NCBI RefSeq assembly: GCF_030373545.1
Contig: NZ_JAUDCO010000012.1
Location: 1-41,458 of the forward strand
Origin: Collinsella tanakaei
GTDB lineage: Bacteria > Actinomycetota > Coriobacteriia > Coriobacteriales > Coriobacteriaceae
Length of the DNA stretch: 41,458 nucleotides
Direction of reading: 5' to 3'
Below are positions 11,113-18,585 of this stretch, in pieces (within the stretch, counting starts at the first letter, position 1; each line of letters starts with the position of its first letter). The notes beneath the pieces were generated by a model, which saw only the letters and a program-made list of their open reading frames with translations, had not been told where the DNA came from and made no database searches. The position numbers and the translations under genes are program-made.

Positions 11113-12848
11113 GCGTCATCACCTTCCCGTCTGCCCGCCTGCCGCTCGCGCCATGCGGGGAAGCAGGCAAGGAAGTCATTTAGGGTATAGCAGGCCGCGC
11201 TGCAGTCGAGCGCCTGCCCCATCGCGAAGATCTCGGGTGGGCGGATGCCCGAGCGGGCGACCACCGCGGCGTCCATGAAGATCTCGTCGGGCGTGCCGTC
11301 GCCGATGACCTCGCCGTCGCACAGCACGATGATGCGGTCGGCAAACTGGCATACGAGCTGCATGTCATGGGTGGCGATGACGACGGTGTCCGTCACGCCG
11401 CGCAGGTCCGCCACGAGCCCGATGATCTCCTGACGCGTTCCGATGTCGAGGTTGGCGGTCGGCTCATCCAACAGCAGCACAGGCGGGTCGAGCGCAATGC
11501 CGATGGCGAGCGAGGCGCGTCGCATCTGGCCTCCGGACATCAGGCGGCCATCGCGGTCCGCGAGCTCAGCCAGGCGGAAGCGCGCGAGCAGCTCCTCCGC
11601 GCGCTGCCGCGCGTCCGCGACACCGCGTGCGCGCATGGCGAACTCGATATCGGCGCGGATCGAGTCCTTGATAAACATCTGCTCGGGATTTTGATAGACA
11701 AGCGAGATGGTCTCGGAGAGCTCGTCGGGCCCTAAGTCGCGCGTCGGCGTGCCGTTGAGCAGCACTTCGCCTGTCTGCGGTTTGACCAGGCCGCACATGA
11801 GCTTCATGAGCGTGGATTTTCCGGCGCCGTTGGAGCCGACGAGTGCGATCTTCTCACCCTGGCGGATGTCAAGGTCAAGGCCGCGGAAGACGTTTCGGGG
11901 TTCGCCCTTGACGCTGCGGTAGCTCACATCGACGCCGCGAAAGGACACCGCCGGAACGCTTGAGGCTTCCACCTGCTTCTTGCAATCCGCGCTATGGGGC
12001 GGCACGAACGGGACATTCGCAAACGCAGCGAAGCCCTCCTCGACGGTCGTGGGGAGCGGCGCATGCTCGGCGAGCGCCCCGACGCGCTGAAGCTCACGGC
12101 CGGCGAGGGCGATCTGCGGCGGGTGCACGTCGCTCGCCTCCAGGTCCTCGATTCGCTGGAGCGCCTCGTGCGCGGGAAGGGTCCAAGCGATGGCGCCGTC
12201 GTGCATGAGCGCAGCCGACGAGCAGTACTCGGCGATGAAGTCGGTATGGTGCTCGATGACGATGATCGTCTTGCCGTGGTTTTCGTTGAGATCGCGCAGG
12301 ACCTCGTACGTCTGGCGTGCGTGGTAGGGGTCGAGCTGGGCGACCGGCTCGTCAAGCACGATGATGTCGGGGCCGAGTGCGATGGCGCCCGCAAGCGCGA
12401 GGAGGTGCTTTTGGCCTCCGGACAGCTGCCAGATGTAGGAGTCCGCGCGCTCGGCGAGGCCGCACAGCTCGAGTGCGCGCATGCCGCGCTCGAGATAGTC
12501 GTCAAACGCGTAGTTCAGGCAGGCGAAGGACGCCTCGTCCAAGACGGTAGGGCGCACGAGCTGGTTTTCGAAGTCCTGGTAGACGTATCCGATGCGCTGC
12601 GCGAGCTCGCCGATTTGCGCGGTGGCGGCATCCGTGCCACACACCGTGATGGACCCGGTGAGGTCGCCGACGATGAACTGGGGAATGAGGCCGTTCATCG
12701 TCTTGCAGAGCGTGGACTTTCCGCAGCCGTTCGCGCCCATGATGGCGAGAAAATCGCCCTCCGGCACGTCGAGGTCGACATGCCGGAGGGTCGGGGCTGC
12801 TGCTCCGGGATAGGTGAAGGTGACATCCGTCAGGGTTACAGCAGACAC
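11109..12848 (-). CDS. ECF transporter ATPase, fused double ABC domain
   Basis: Two ABC ATPase domains sit in one 579-aa chain, equivalent to EcfA1 plus EcfA2. Domain 1 (about 1-235) has Walker A GANGCGKST, signature LSGGQ and Walker B IIVLDEP. Domain 2 (about 300-540) has GSNGAGKST, MSGGQ and VLLLDEP. Both domains appear catalytically complete. The start is a GTG at 12848 with GAGGAG upstream, 12 bp after the S-component gene. The linker of about 65 residues is less conserved. This fused form is common for ECF transporters with dedicated S components. Confidence 0.93.
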   Translation of the reverse strand: MSAVTLTDVTFTYPGAAAPTLRHVDLDVPEGDFLAIMGANGCGKSTLCKTMNGLIPQFIVGDLTGSITVCGTDAATAQIGELAQRIGYVYQDFENQLVRPTVLDEASFACLNYAFDDYLERGMRALELCGLAERADSYIWQLSGGQKHLLALAGAIALGPDIIVLDEPVAQLDPYHARQTYEVLRDLNENHGKTIIVIEHHTDFIAEYCSSAALMHDGAIAWTLPAHEALQRIEDLEASDVHPPQIALAGRELQRVGALAEHAPLPTTVEEGFAAFANVPFVPPHSADCKKQVEASSVPAVSFRGVDVSYRSVKGEPRNVFRGLDLDIRQGEKIALVGSNGAGKSTLMKLMCGLVKPQTGEVLLNGTPTRDLGPDELSETISLVYQNPEQMFIKDSIRADIEFAMRARGVADARQRAEELLARFRLAELADRDGRLMSGGQMRRASLAIGIALDPPVLLLDEPTANLDIGTRQEIIGLVADLRGVTDTVVIATHDMQLVCQFADRIIVLCDGEVIGDGTPDEIFMDAAVVARSGIRPPEIFAMGQALDCSAACYTLNDFLACFPAWRERQAGRREGDDA

Positions 12849-12860
12849 GCGTCGGCTCCT

Positions 12861-13703
12861 CTACGCGTTCTTAAGCTGAGCGGAGCGACGTGCCCAGAAG
12901 GCGGCGACGAGTGCGACGACGGCCGCCACGGCGATGCCGGCGAAGATGGCCGTCTGGCTTTCGGCCCACTCAGCTTCCCACTCGATGATGGACATGCCGG
13001 CCTTGGAGACGCAGGCGACCACGATGGCGACGATGAAGCCCACGACCGACCAGCCGATGACACGGCCGCTCAGGGCAGGAGCCGCATCGTTGTCAGCCGT
13101 GCGCGGCTTGCAGCCCAGCAGCGGCTCGATCTTGCCGTACAGGCGCGGCACCAAAAATAGGGTGGGCAGCAGGCAGAACAGGATACCCGAGAAGCACAGA
13201 TCGTTCAGGAACGCGAAGCCCTCGGTGGCAAAGACCGACTCAGGGAGGCCTGCGACGGCTTCGAAGTCGTCCACGGCGACCTGGACCTTCACGATGTCGA
13301 CCACCGCGCTCATGGCGAGCTGGATGGCCGGACCGGTGATAGCGGCGATGGCGACCTGCTTGACGCTCTTGGGGTTGCGAACCATGAGGCCGGCGATGTA
13401 GACGCCGATGGTCACGGTCAGGAACTTCTCGAGCTCGCCCAAGCCGCCGAACTGGCCAAGCATGATCTCGGAAAACACAAGCTCACCGGTCGCGGCGCCT
13501 AGGGCAGCGGACAGCGGGTCGAAGAGCATGGCCAAGGTGAGCGGGATAAACAGGAAGAACTCGACGGACAGCTCGACGATGCCGATCTGAATCGACGGAA
13601 TGAGCTCGGAGATGAGCGTGGCCAAACCGTACAGGGACATGGATAGGACGAAGACCATCAGCTTCTGGGGCTGCGTGGCCCCACGTTCGGCGATAGATGA
13701 CAT
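12861..13703 (-). CDS. ECF transporter substrate-binding (S) component, unknown substrate
   Basis: The 280-aa membrane protein has about six hydrophobic segments, the last near residues 250-270 (FAGIAVAAVVALVAAFWA). The first gene of the operon, it is placed to be the S component that binds the substrate at the membrane. The ATG at 13703 has AGAGGGG upstream; longer in-frame upstream starts lack support. The ATPase gene starts 12 bp after its stop. I cannot match it to a vitamin S family such as RibU, ThiT or BioY. The adjacent RpiR regulator and PHP hydrolase suggest a phosphorylated or sugar-like ligand, which is inference only. Confidence 0.8.
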   Translation of the reverse strand: MSSIAERGATQPQKLMVFVLSMSLYGLATLISELIPSIQIGIVELSVEFFLFIPLTLAMLFDPLSAALGAATGELVFSEIMLGQFGGLGELEKFLTVTIGVYIAGLMVRNPKSVKQVAIAAITGPAIQLAMSAVVDIVKVQVAVDDFEAVAGLPESVFATEGFAFLNDLCFSGILFCLLPTLFLVPRLYGKIEPLLGCKPRTADNDAAPALSGRVIGWSVVGFIVAIVVACVSKAGMSIIEWEAEWAESQTAIFAGIAVAAVVALVAAFWARRSAQLKNA

Positions 13704-13750
13704 AGCGGTTCCCCTCTTTCGTGGAATGCGGTGCATTGCCGGCATGCTCA

Positions 13751-13781
13751 AGATTAGGGGTCTACCTGCCAAAATTGTTAA
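13751..13781 (-). promoter_or_regulatory. Possible promoter of the ECF-PHP operon
   Basis: On the minus strand TTAACA (13781-13776) and TAATCT (13756-13751) are spaced 19 bp apart, about 50 bp before the S-component start. Just upstream the bases ATGAAAATAA occur twice (13794-13803 and 13823-13832), and GAAAATAAGCTTTC (13796-13809) is a small inverted repeat that could be an operator. The rest of the 320-bp divergent gap holds a TACAAT (13941-13946) facing the MoaE-like gene. Confidence 0.35.
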
Positions 13782-14024
13782 ACGCTTCGTAAGATGAAAA
13801 TAAGCTTTCGCGGGACGCGTGCATGAAAATAAAGAGGTCGTGGCGCGACGGGCGGTGCGCCTACGTGGGGTCAGTCGTGCAAATGAACGATGTGACGTCT
13901 TTACGGATGGTTTACAAAGCGGACGCGGAGTCTTCGGCGGTACAATCGGGCCGTTCTGTGTGGCGGCGCGGCGCGGGCGCGTCCGGGCGTGCTGCCAGCG
14001 GTAAATCGACCGAAAGGTGCTCCT

Positions 14025-14435
14025 GTGGCAACCATGCCCTCTATCGACTCCTGGCTCGCCGAGGCCAAAGCCGACCCGTCGGCGGATTCGTGCGGTATGT
14101 ACCTTGTCCACAACGGAACGGTGCGCGCGACGCCTAAATCCGAGGTGCGCGGCAGCGAGGCGCCACCGTGCGGGCTGCGCCCGGGCGAGCGCGTCGCAGG
14201 CATGCGCTTCTCCTACGATGCGGATGCGGTCGATGCCGCGGTGGCCGCGGCGCGCGCAATGCCTGGCATCGGCTACGTGCGCGTCTGGCTCAACGAGGGC
14301 GAGCTTGCCGTGGGCGACGACATCATGCTCGTGCTTATCGGCGGCGACATCCGCCCGCATGTGGTCGAAGCCCTCCAGGCGCTCGTCTGCCGGCTCAAAG
14401 ACGAGTGCGTCACCGAGGTCGAGCTGCCGGCATAG
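14025..14435 (+). CDS. MoaE-like protein, probably not a functional molybdopterin synthase subunit
   Basis: The 136-aa protein resembles the large (catalytic) subunit of molybdopterin synthase. The clearest match is VRVWLNEGELAVGDDIMLVLIGGDIRPHVVEA, shown here as short pieces: YVRVWLNEGELAVGDD followed by RPHVVEALQ. The family His-Arg pair reads Ile-Arg, and the C-terminal Lys-x-Glu region (WKxE in E. coli) is missing because the protein ends just after RLKDECVTEVELPA. It may have another role. The GTG at 14025 is preferred because GAAAGGTG lies just upstream; the in-frame ATG at 13989 has no site. No other moa genes are near. Confidence 0.65.
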   Translation: MATMPSIDSWLAEAKADPSADSCGMYLVHNGTVRATPKSEVRGSEAPPCGLRPGERVAGMRFSYDADAVDAAVAAARAMPGIGYVRVWLNEGELAVGDDIMLVLIGGDIRPHVVEALQALVCRLKDECVTEVELPA

Positions 14436-14680
14436 CGCCTGCGCCGTCGGCGTGGCGATTGCGGTGCCGCAGGGCACCGCGCTGCTGGCATAACGCTTGC
14501 GCAGCAGGCGTCCACACCTCGACGACGCGGCGCACATGTTCCTTCTGGTCCTTCGGGGCACCCTCATCCCTTCGCCTACCGGCGATCATGCCCCAATTTT
14601 CTCCTGGCCCCTTTTGGGACACGCTGGCCCCTCGGGGCGCCGATCATACGCCTCTTTTTCCACGCCCCCATTTGGGACGT
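14436..14680. other. Gene-free gap between convergent genes with degenerate repeats
   Basis: No gene is seen. The bases around the stop codon of the MoaE-like gene (CCGGCATAGCGCCTGCGC, 14428-14445) recur in altered form at 14486-14503 (TGGCATAACGCTTGCGC), where CTGCTGG and CAGCAGG flank them as a hairpin. On the minus strand GTCCCAAATGGGGGC and GTCCCAAAAGGGGCC are two degenerate copies of one motif (about 14623-14680). These may be worn palindromic repeats or termination signals for the convergent genes. Confidence 0.45.
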
Positions 14681-15982
14681 CTACGCCTTCGGCGCGACGG
14701 AGCCGGTGTCCATACGGCCGGAGTTGTCCGGATGGATGGTCATGCTCTGGAACCGGTGCTCCATGTAGCTGTTGTCAAAGTGGCTGGCATAGAACTCCTC
14801 GACCGGCGAGGAGGGGGCGATGTCGCTGACGCGCTCGAACCAGCAGTCCAGCGCCTGCAGCGTCATGACGGCGTTGACCAGCATGAGCACGGCGCACAGC
14901 GAGGTGAGGGAGTAGCGCGCCTTCCAGGGGATGAGGTTGATGAGCTTGAGCAGACGCGGAAGCAGCAGTTTGATCCACACGAGACCCAGGATGCCCCAGA
15001 TGCTCGCGAACATGGTCGAGGTGCGCCCGCCGCACAGGGCGGCGATGGGATCGGGAATCACCCCGAAGATCATCGCGCCGGTGTAATCCCAGGCCACGGC
15101 ACCAAAGGCCGTCTGCATGAACCAGCTGACCGCGTACTCGAACGCGCCGCCGATCGCGGCGCTCACCAAGAAGATGATGAGCACGTTTTTGCGGTAGAAG
15201 CGGTTGAGGGCGGTGGTCATGAGCACGGCGCCCACGCCGTAAATGGGGGAGAAGGGGCCGAACAGCAGGCCCGCGCGGTCCTGGTATACGCCGGGGTCGA
15301 CCACCGTCATGTGCCAGATGACCTCGAGCACGAGCCCGATGACGCTACAGACCATGAAAACCCAGAACAGGTTGAAGAAGTTGAGCTTGATGTAGCCCTC
15401 GCCGGTCGTATCGCGGCCGAGCATGCCCTCCTCGGCAGCTTCGCGGTCCTGCATGTCCTGCAGACGTTTCTGCAGCTCGCGCTCCTGGCGAAGCGAGGGG
15501 TCGATTGTGACCGAGATGACGAGCAGGATGACGAGTTGGATTGCAGGTTGGATGAGCTGGTAGCCGATACCGTCGAGCATGATGGAGATGATGATCTGCG
15601 CGAAGGTGATGGCGATGAGCACCTCCGACCAGATGGCGGCATTGCGGCGACGGTTCTTGAGCAGCGAGTAGCCGAAGCGGACGAGCAGCGCGGAGCCGGC
15701 GAGCGAGAGCAGCACGTTCAACGAGGTCACGACGATGGTGAGCGTCGGGTCGCGGGCTACGCTGAGCAGGCTGGGGTCGCGCACGAGGACGAGCGTCACG
15801 AGCACGATGAGGATGACGCCCAGCGCGAGCGTGGCCAGGCCGCTCAGCAGGCACAGGATGCCGTAGACCTTGATGAGGCGGGGTATGCGCTTGCGCTCCT
15901 CGGGCGTCTCGACCTTGGGGTCGAGGTCGTTGCCGGGAAGTCCCATGTCTTGGCGCGGGGCGGTGTCGGTTGTCGTGCTCAC
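14681..15982 (-). CDS. CmpB/DUF1113-family multi-pass membrane protein
   Basis: The C-terminal half (about 200-400 of 433) matches the putative ABC-transporter permease family CmpB (PF06541). Features include YGVGAVLMT, FLVSAAIGGAFEYAVSWFM and WDYTG. The N-terminal half adds three or four membrane segments and a charged cytoplasmic stretch (RQERELQKRLQDMQDREAAEE) likely to be helical. The GTG at 15982 is chosen because AAGGAG lies 9 bp upstream; an ATG at 16045 has no site. Despite the family name no ATPase is adjacent, and its real function is unknown. Confidence 0.8.
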   Translation of the reverse strand: MSTTTDTAPRQDMGLPGNDLDPKVETPEERKRIPRLIKVYGILCLLSGLATLALGVILIVLVTLVLVRDPSLLSVARDPTLTIVVTSLNVLLSLAGSALLVRFGYSLLKNRRRNAAIWSEVLIAITFAQIIISIMLDGIGYQLIQPAIQLVILLVISVTIDPSLRQERELQKRLQDMQDREAAEEGMLGRDTTGEGYIKLNFFNLFWVFMVCSVIGLVLEVIWHMTVVDPGVYQDRAGLLFGPFSPIYGVGAVLMTTALNRFYRKNVLIIFLVSAAIGGAFEYAVSWFMQTAFGAVAWDYTGAMIFGVIPDPIAALCGGRTSTMFASIWGILGLVWIKLLLPRLLKLINLIPWKARYSLTSLCAVLMLVNAVMTLQALDCWFERVSDIAPSSPVEEFYASHFDNSYMEHRFQSMTIHPDNSGRMDTGSVAPKA

Positions 15983-16106
15983 GGGTTCGCGCTCCTTATC
16001 AGCGGTGTGCGCTGCATCATACCCCACCGCACCCGTCTCATTCACGGGACCCGCGACATGACGGGCGCGCGGAACCAGGGCGGGTGGGGGCGTAATTGCT
16101 CGGCGG

Positions 16107-16141
16107 ATGGGTCAGATGGGGACGTGTTCCATCTGACCCAT
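16107..16141 (+). repeat. Family A palindromic repeat, most symmetric copy
   Basis: ATGGGTCAGAT (16107-16117) and ATCTGACCCAT (16131-16141) form a perfect 11-bp inverted repeat around the family core GGGGACGTGTTCC. It lies 9 bp before the long perfect hairpin and upstream of purF. Confidence 0.88.
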
Positions 16142-16150
16142 TCCCGCCCT

Positions 16151-16239
16151 GGGCGTAATTTCACCCTAGGGATTTTGTTGCATCGGGCAGCCTTCGGGGC
16201 TGCCCGATGCAACAAAATCCCTAGGGTGAAATTACGCCC
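16151..16239. repeat. Perfect long hairpin, 42-bp arms with 5-base loop
   Basis: The arms 16151-16192 and 16198-16239 are exact reverse complements separated by TTCGG. Each arm contains CCCTAGGG, itself a palindrome, and TTTTGTTGCATCGGGCAGCC. GGGGGCGTAATT also occurs at 16086-16097, on the other side of the family A unit, so an older element may have been split. It lies about 140 bp before purF and opposite the CmpB gene start. No T-tract follows, so a standard terminator is unlikely. Together with the family A unit it accounts for the roughly 400-bp gap between the CmpB gene and purF. Confidence 0.9.
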
Positions 16240-16380
16240 CCCATCTGCAAAAACCTGCACTCTAGTCCCGCGCCGCCATACCGCTGCGTTAAGAATCCGC
16301 TGCAAGGCCCGACGTCGCGTCGGTGTGCATGCAGCGCGTGCCATAATGTGCGTGTTGTCGACAGGAAGGCGGAGAAATCC

Positions 16381-18027
16381 ATGGCAGACGCGATGCTCAA
16401 CGATGATGTCCTGCACGAGGAATGCGGCGTCTTCGGCGTGTGGGCCCCGGGGCGCGATGTTGCGCGCATCACGTATTTTGGCCTCAAGGCCCTTCAGCAC
16501 CGCGGTCAGGAATCCGCCGGTATCGCCGTCGGCGACGGCGGGACGGTCATGGTCCGCAAGGATCTTGGCCTGATCGACCAGGTGTTCTCCGATGCGGACC
16601 TATCGTCGCTTCCCGGCCAGCTCGCCGTCGGCCACGTGCGCTACGGCACGGCGGGCGCCAAGAGCTGGGAGGCTGCGCAGCCCCACCTCTCCACGATCGG
16701 CGACGTCATCACCGCGCTCGCGCATAACGGGACCCTCGTCAACACCGATGAGCTGCGCCGTCAGCTCATCGAGCTCGGCGTCCCCTTCCTGTCCAATTCG
16801 GATTCCGAGGTGGCCACCAAGCTCATCGGCTATTTCACCCAGCGCTCGCATCACCTGCGCGAGGGCATCCGCAAGACCATGGAGCTCATTCGCGGCGGCT
16901 ACGCCATGACGCTCATCAACGAGCAGGCGCTCTATGCGTTCCGTGATCCGCACGGCATCCGTCCCCTCGTGCTCGGCAAGATCCTAGCAGGCGATGGGTC
17001 AGATGGGGACGTGTTCCATTCAACCCATTCTGGGTCAGATGGGGACGTGTTCCATCCAACCCATTTCTGTCCTGACGGCTCCGCCGCCGGCTGGGTTGTC
17101 GCGTCCGAGACCTGCGCCCTCGACATCGTCGGCGCCCATTACGTGCGCGATATCCGGCCCGGCGAGATCCTGCGCATCTCGGCCGACGGGCTCGTCTCGG
17201 AGCAGGGCGTCCCCGCGGCGCCGGAGAGCGCCGAGTGCATCTTCGAGCAGGTCTACTTCGCGCGCCCCGATTCCATCATGGGCGGCAAGTCCGTCTACGC
17301 GTGCCGCTACGACATGGGCCGCCGCCTGGCGATCGAGGCGCCCGTCGACGCCGACATGGTCATCGGCGTGCCGGATTCGGGCATGCCGCCGGCCGAGGGC
17401 TACGCGCGCGAGAGCGGCATCCCGTTCGGCGAGGGCCTGATCAAGAACCGCTACGTTGCGAGGACGTTCATCCAGCCCACCCAGGAGCTGCGCGCGATGG
17501 GCGTGCGCATGAAGCTCAACCCCTTGCGCGACAACATCGCCGGCAAGCGCCTGGTGGTGATCGACGACTCCATCGTCCGCGGCACGACGATGGTGCAACT
17601 GGTCAAGATGCTGCGCGATGCGGGCGCGGCCGAGGTGCACGTGCGCATCAACTCGCCCGAGGTCGTGTGGCCCTGCTTTTACGGCATCGATACCGACGTG
17701 CAGGCGCAGCTCATCAGCGCCAATCGGTCGGTCGAGGAGATTCGCGCCTTTATCGGCGCCGACTCGCTGGCGTTCTTGTCCGTCCAGGGGCTGCTCGCCT
17801 GCGTTCCCGCCCTCGGTGTCCAAGTGGGGGAGGATGGTCCTGCGCGGGGCTACTGCACGGCGTGCTTTACCGGGGTCTATCCGGTGGCCATCCCCGAGAG
17901 CTTCGGTCGCGACAAGTTCATGCCCGGCTACGATCCCTGCAATCTGACCGAAAACCCCGTGCTTCCCCGCGACGTCGTCGTCGAGAAGCGCTTCGATCAC
18001 AGCTGGGAGGCGGAGCACGAGGCGTAG
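16381..18027 (+). CDS. purF: Amidophosphoribosyltransferase with repeat-derived insertion
   Basis: This enzyme catalyses the first step of purine synthesis, turning PRPP and glutamine into phosphoribosylamine. It has an N-terminal class II glutamine amidotransferase domain; Cys15 in EECGVFG becomes the N-terminal nucleophile after propeptide cleavage. The C-terminal phosphoribosyltransferase domain has VVIDDSIVRGTT. It is the Bacillus type with likely Fe-S ligands in ECIFE, PCFYGID and YCTAC. The ATG at 16381 has GGCGGAG upstream. Residues 206-229 (GSDGDVFHSTHS then GSDGDVFHPTHF) are a tandem family A repeat translated in frame, between RPLVLGKILAG and WVVASETCAL, where relatives have a short loop. 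The frame stays open, so function is plausible. Confidence 0.95.
   Translation: MADAMLNDDVLHEECGVFGVWAPGRDVARITYFGLKALQHRGQESAGIAVGDGGTVMVRKDLGLIDQVFSDADLSSLPGQLAVGHVRYGTAGAKSWEAAQPHLSTIGDVITALAHNGTLVNTDELRRQLIELGVPFLSNSDSEVATKLIGYFTQRSHHLREGIRKTMELIRGGYAMTLINEQALYAFRDPHGIRPLVLGKILAGDGSDGDVFHSTHSGSDGDVFHPTHFCPDGSAAGWVVASETCALDIVGAHYVRDIRPGEILRISADGLVSEQGVPAAPESAECIFEQVYFARPDSIMGGKSVYACRYDMGRRLAIEAPVDADMVIGVPDSGMPPAEGYARESGIPFGEGLIKNRYVARTFIQPTQELRAMGVRMKLNPLRDNIAGKRLVVIDDSIVRGTTMVQLVKMLRDAGAAEVHVRINSPEVVWPCFYGIDTDVQAQLISANRSVEEIRAFIGADSLAFLSVQGLLACVPALGVQVGEDGPARGYCTACFTGVYPVAIPESFGRDKFMPGYDPCNLTENPVLPRDVVVEKRFDHSWEAEHEA
16995..17065 (+). repeat. Tandem pair of family A repeats inside purF
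   Basis: Two copies begin at 16995 and 17031 (TGGGTCAGATGGGGACGTGT), exactly 36 bp apart. The period is therefore 12 codons and the purF frame is kept. Each copy matches the intergenic family A units at 1691, 16107 and 18246 almost base for base, which indicates recent insertion rather than coding ancestry. Confidence 0.92.
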
Positions 18028-18098
18028 CCTCCCGTACACGAGAGTGCGACAGGGCCGGACGGCCCCTTTTTCGCCGCCCGGAACGTCCACATTTGCGG

Positions 18099-18238
18099 TA
18101 CCCCCGTTTAGGGGACGGTTTTGCGTCGGGGTCCCGAGTAGGCCGAATTCGCGCACCTCATCTACCTGCTGGTTTTACAGGGCGAGGGCGCCGTCTACCC
18201 GAAGGGCCCCTCCAAAACCGTCCCCTAAACGGGGGGTA
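18099..18238. mobile_element. Family B MITE-like element, copy 2 (140 bp)
   Basis: Inverted ends of 25 bp (18099-18123 and about 18213-18238) match copy 1 at 5439-5577. In this copy both ends keep the intact GTTTAGGGGACGGTTTTG form. The flanks ATTTGC and GCAAAT extend the symmetry. It lies about 70 bp after the purF stop and 6 bp before a family A pair, as part of a 558-bp gene-free stretch made almost entirely of repeats. Confidence 0.8.
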
Positions 18239-18243
18239 GTGCA

Positions 18244-18385
18244 AATGGGTCGGTTGGGGACGTGTTCCGTTCAACCCATTCTGCAGAAAAGCGCGCTGCC
18301 CCCTCTGCAAAAAACGGGGCCAGGAGGCGCGGGCGAAGGAGGCCCGCAAATGAGTTGGACGGAACACGTCCCCAACCGACCCATT
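18244..18385. repeat. Head-to-head pair of family A repeats (BIME-like)
   Basis: A plus-oriented unit (18244-18280) and a minus-oriented unit (18350-18385) have outer arms that are exact complements over 25 bp (AATGGGTCGGTTGGGGACGT onward). Inner CTGCAGAAAA and CTGCAAAAAA blocks border a roughly 50-bp spacer. The matched variant bases (GTCGGTT instead of GTCAGAT) show that the pair changes together. Confidence 0.87.
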
Positions 18386-18433
18386 TCTGCACCGCTCGAC
18401 CCCTTGGCATCGCGCAGCCAGCCCTTCGTGCAC

Positions 18434-18508
18434 GTGAAATGAGGAGAGGGGCGACGACACCTTTGCGCCCCACACCTCGTTGGCGAAAAACGTCTGCCCT
18501 AATTTCAC
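18434..18508. repeat. Family D repeat copy 2
   Basis: GTGAAATGAGGAGAG at 18434-18448 faces CTGCCCTAATTTCAC at 18494-18508, an imperfect inverted repeat bounding 75 bp. The right end read in reverse matches the start of copy 1 at 5371. It is the last element before the purM promoter area; TATCAT at 18544-18549 is a possible -10 box for purM. Confidence 0.5.
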
Positions 18509-18585
18509 ACGCTGTGCGCGGCTGCTGGCGTGAGCGAGCCTGCTATCATGGGGTGCAGGTTGAGCCTTCTTTCGAAAGGATTCGC

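Noticed and set aside
16151-16239. Intrinsic terminator for a transcript entering purF
   Set aside because: There is no T-run after either arm, and the stem is far longer than needed; a repeat element is the simpler reading.
14168-16573. 801-codon plus-strand open frame across the CmpB gene and into purF
   Set aside because: It is antisense to a clear membrane protein, runs through repeats, and has shadow composition (His/Asp/Glu/Arg-rich).
18028-18585. CRISPR array
   Set aside because: Repeats here are palindromic units in opposing orientation with unequal spacing and no regular unique spacers; no cas genes are present.
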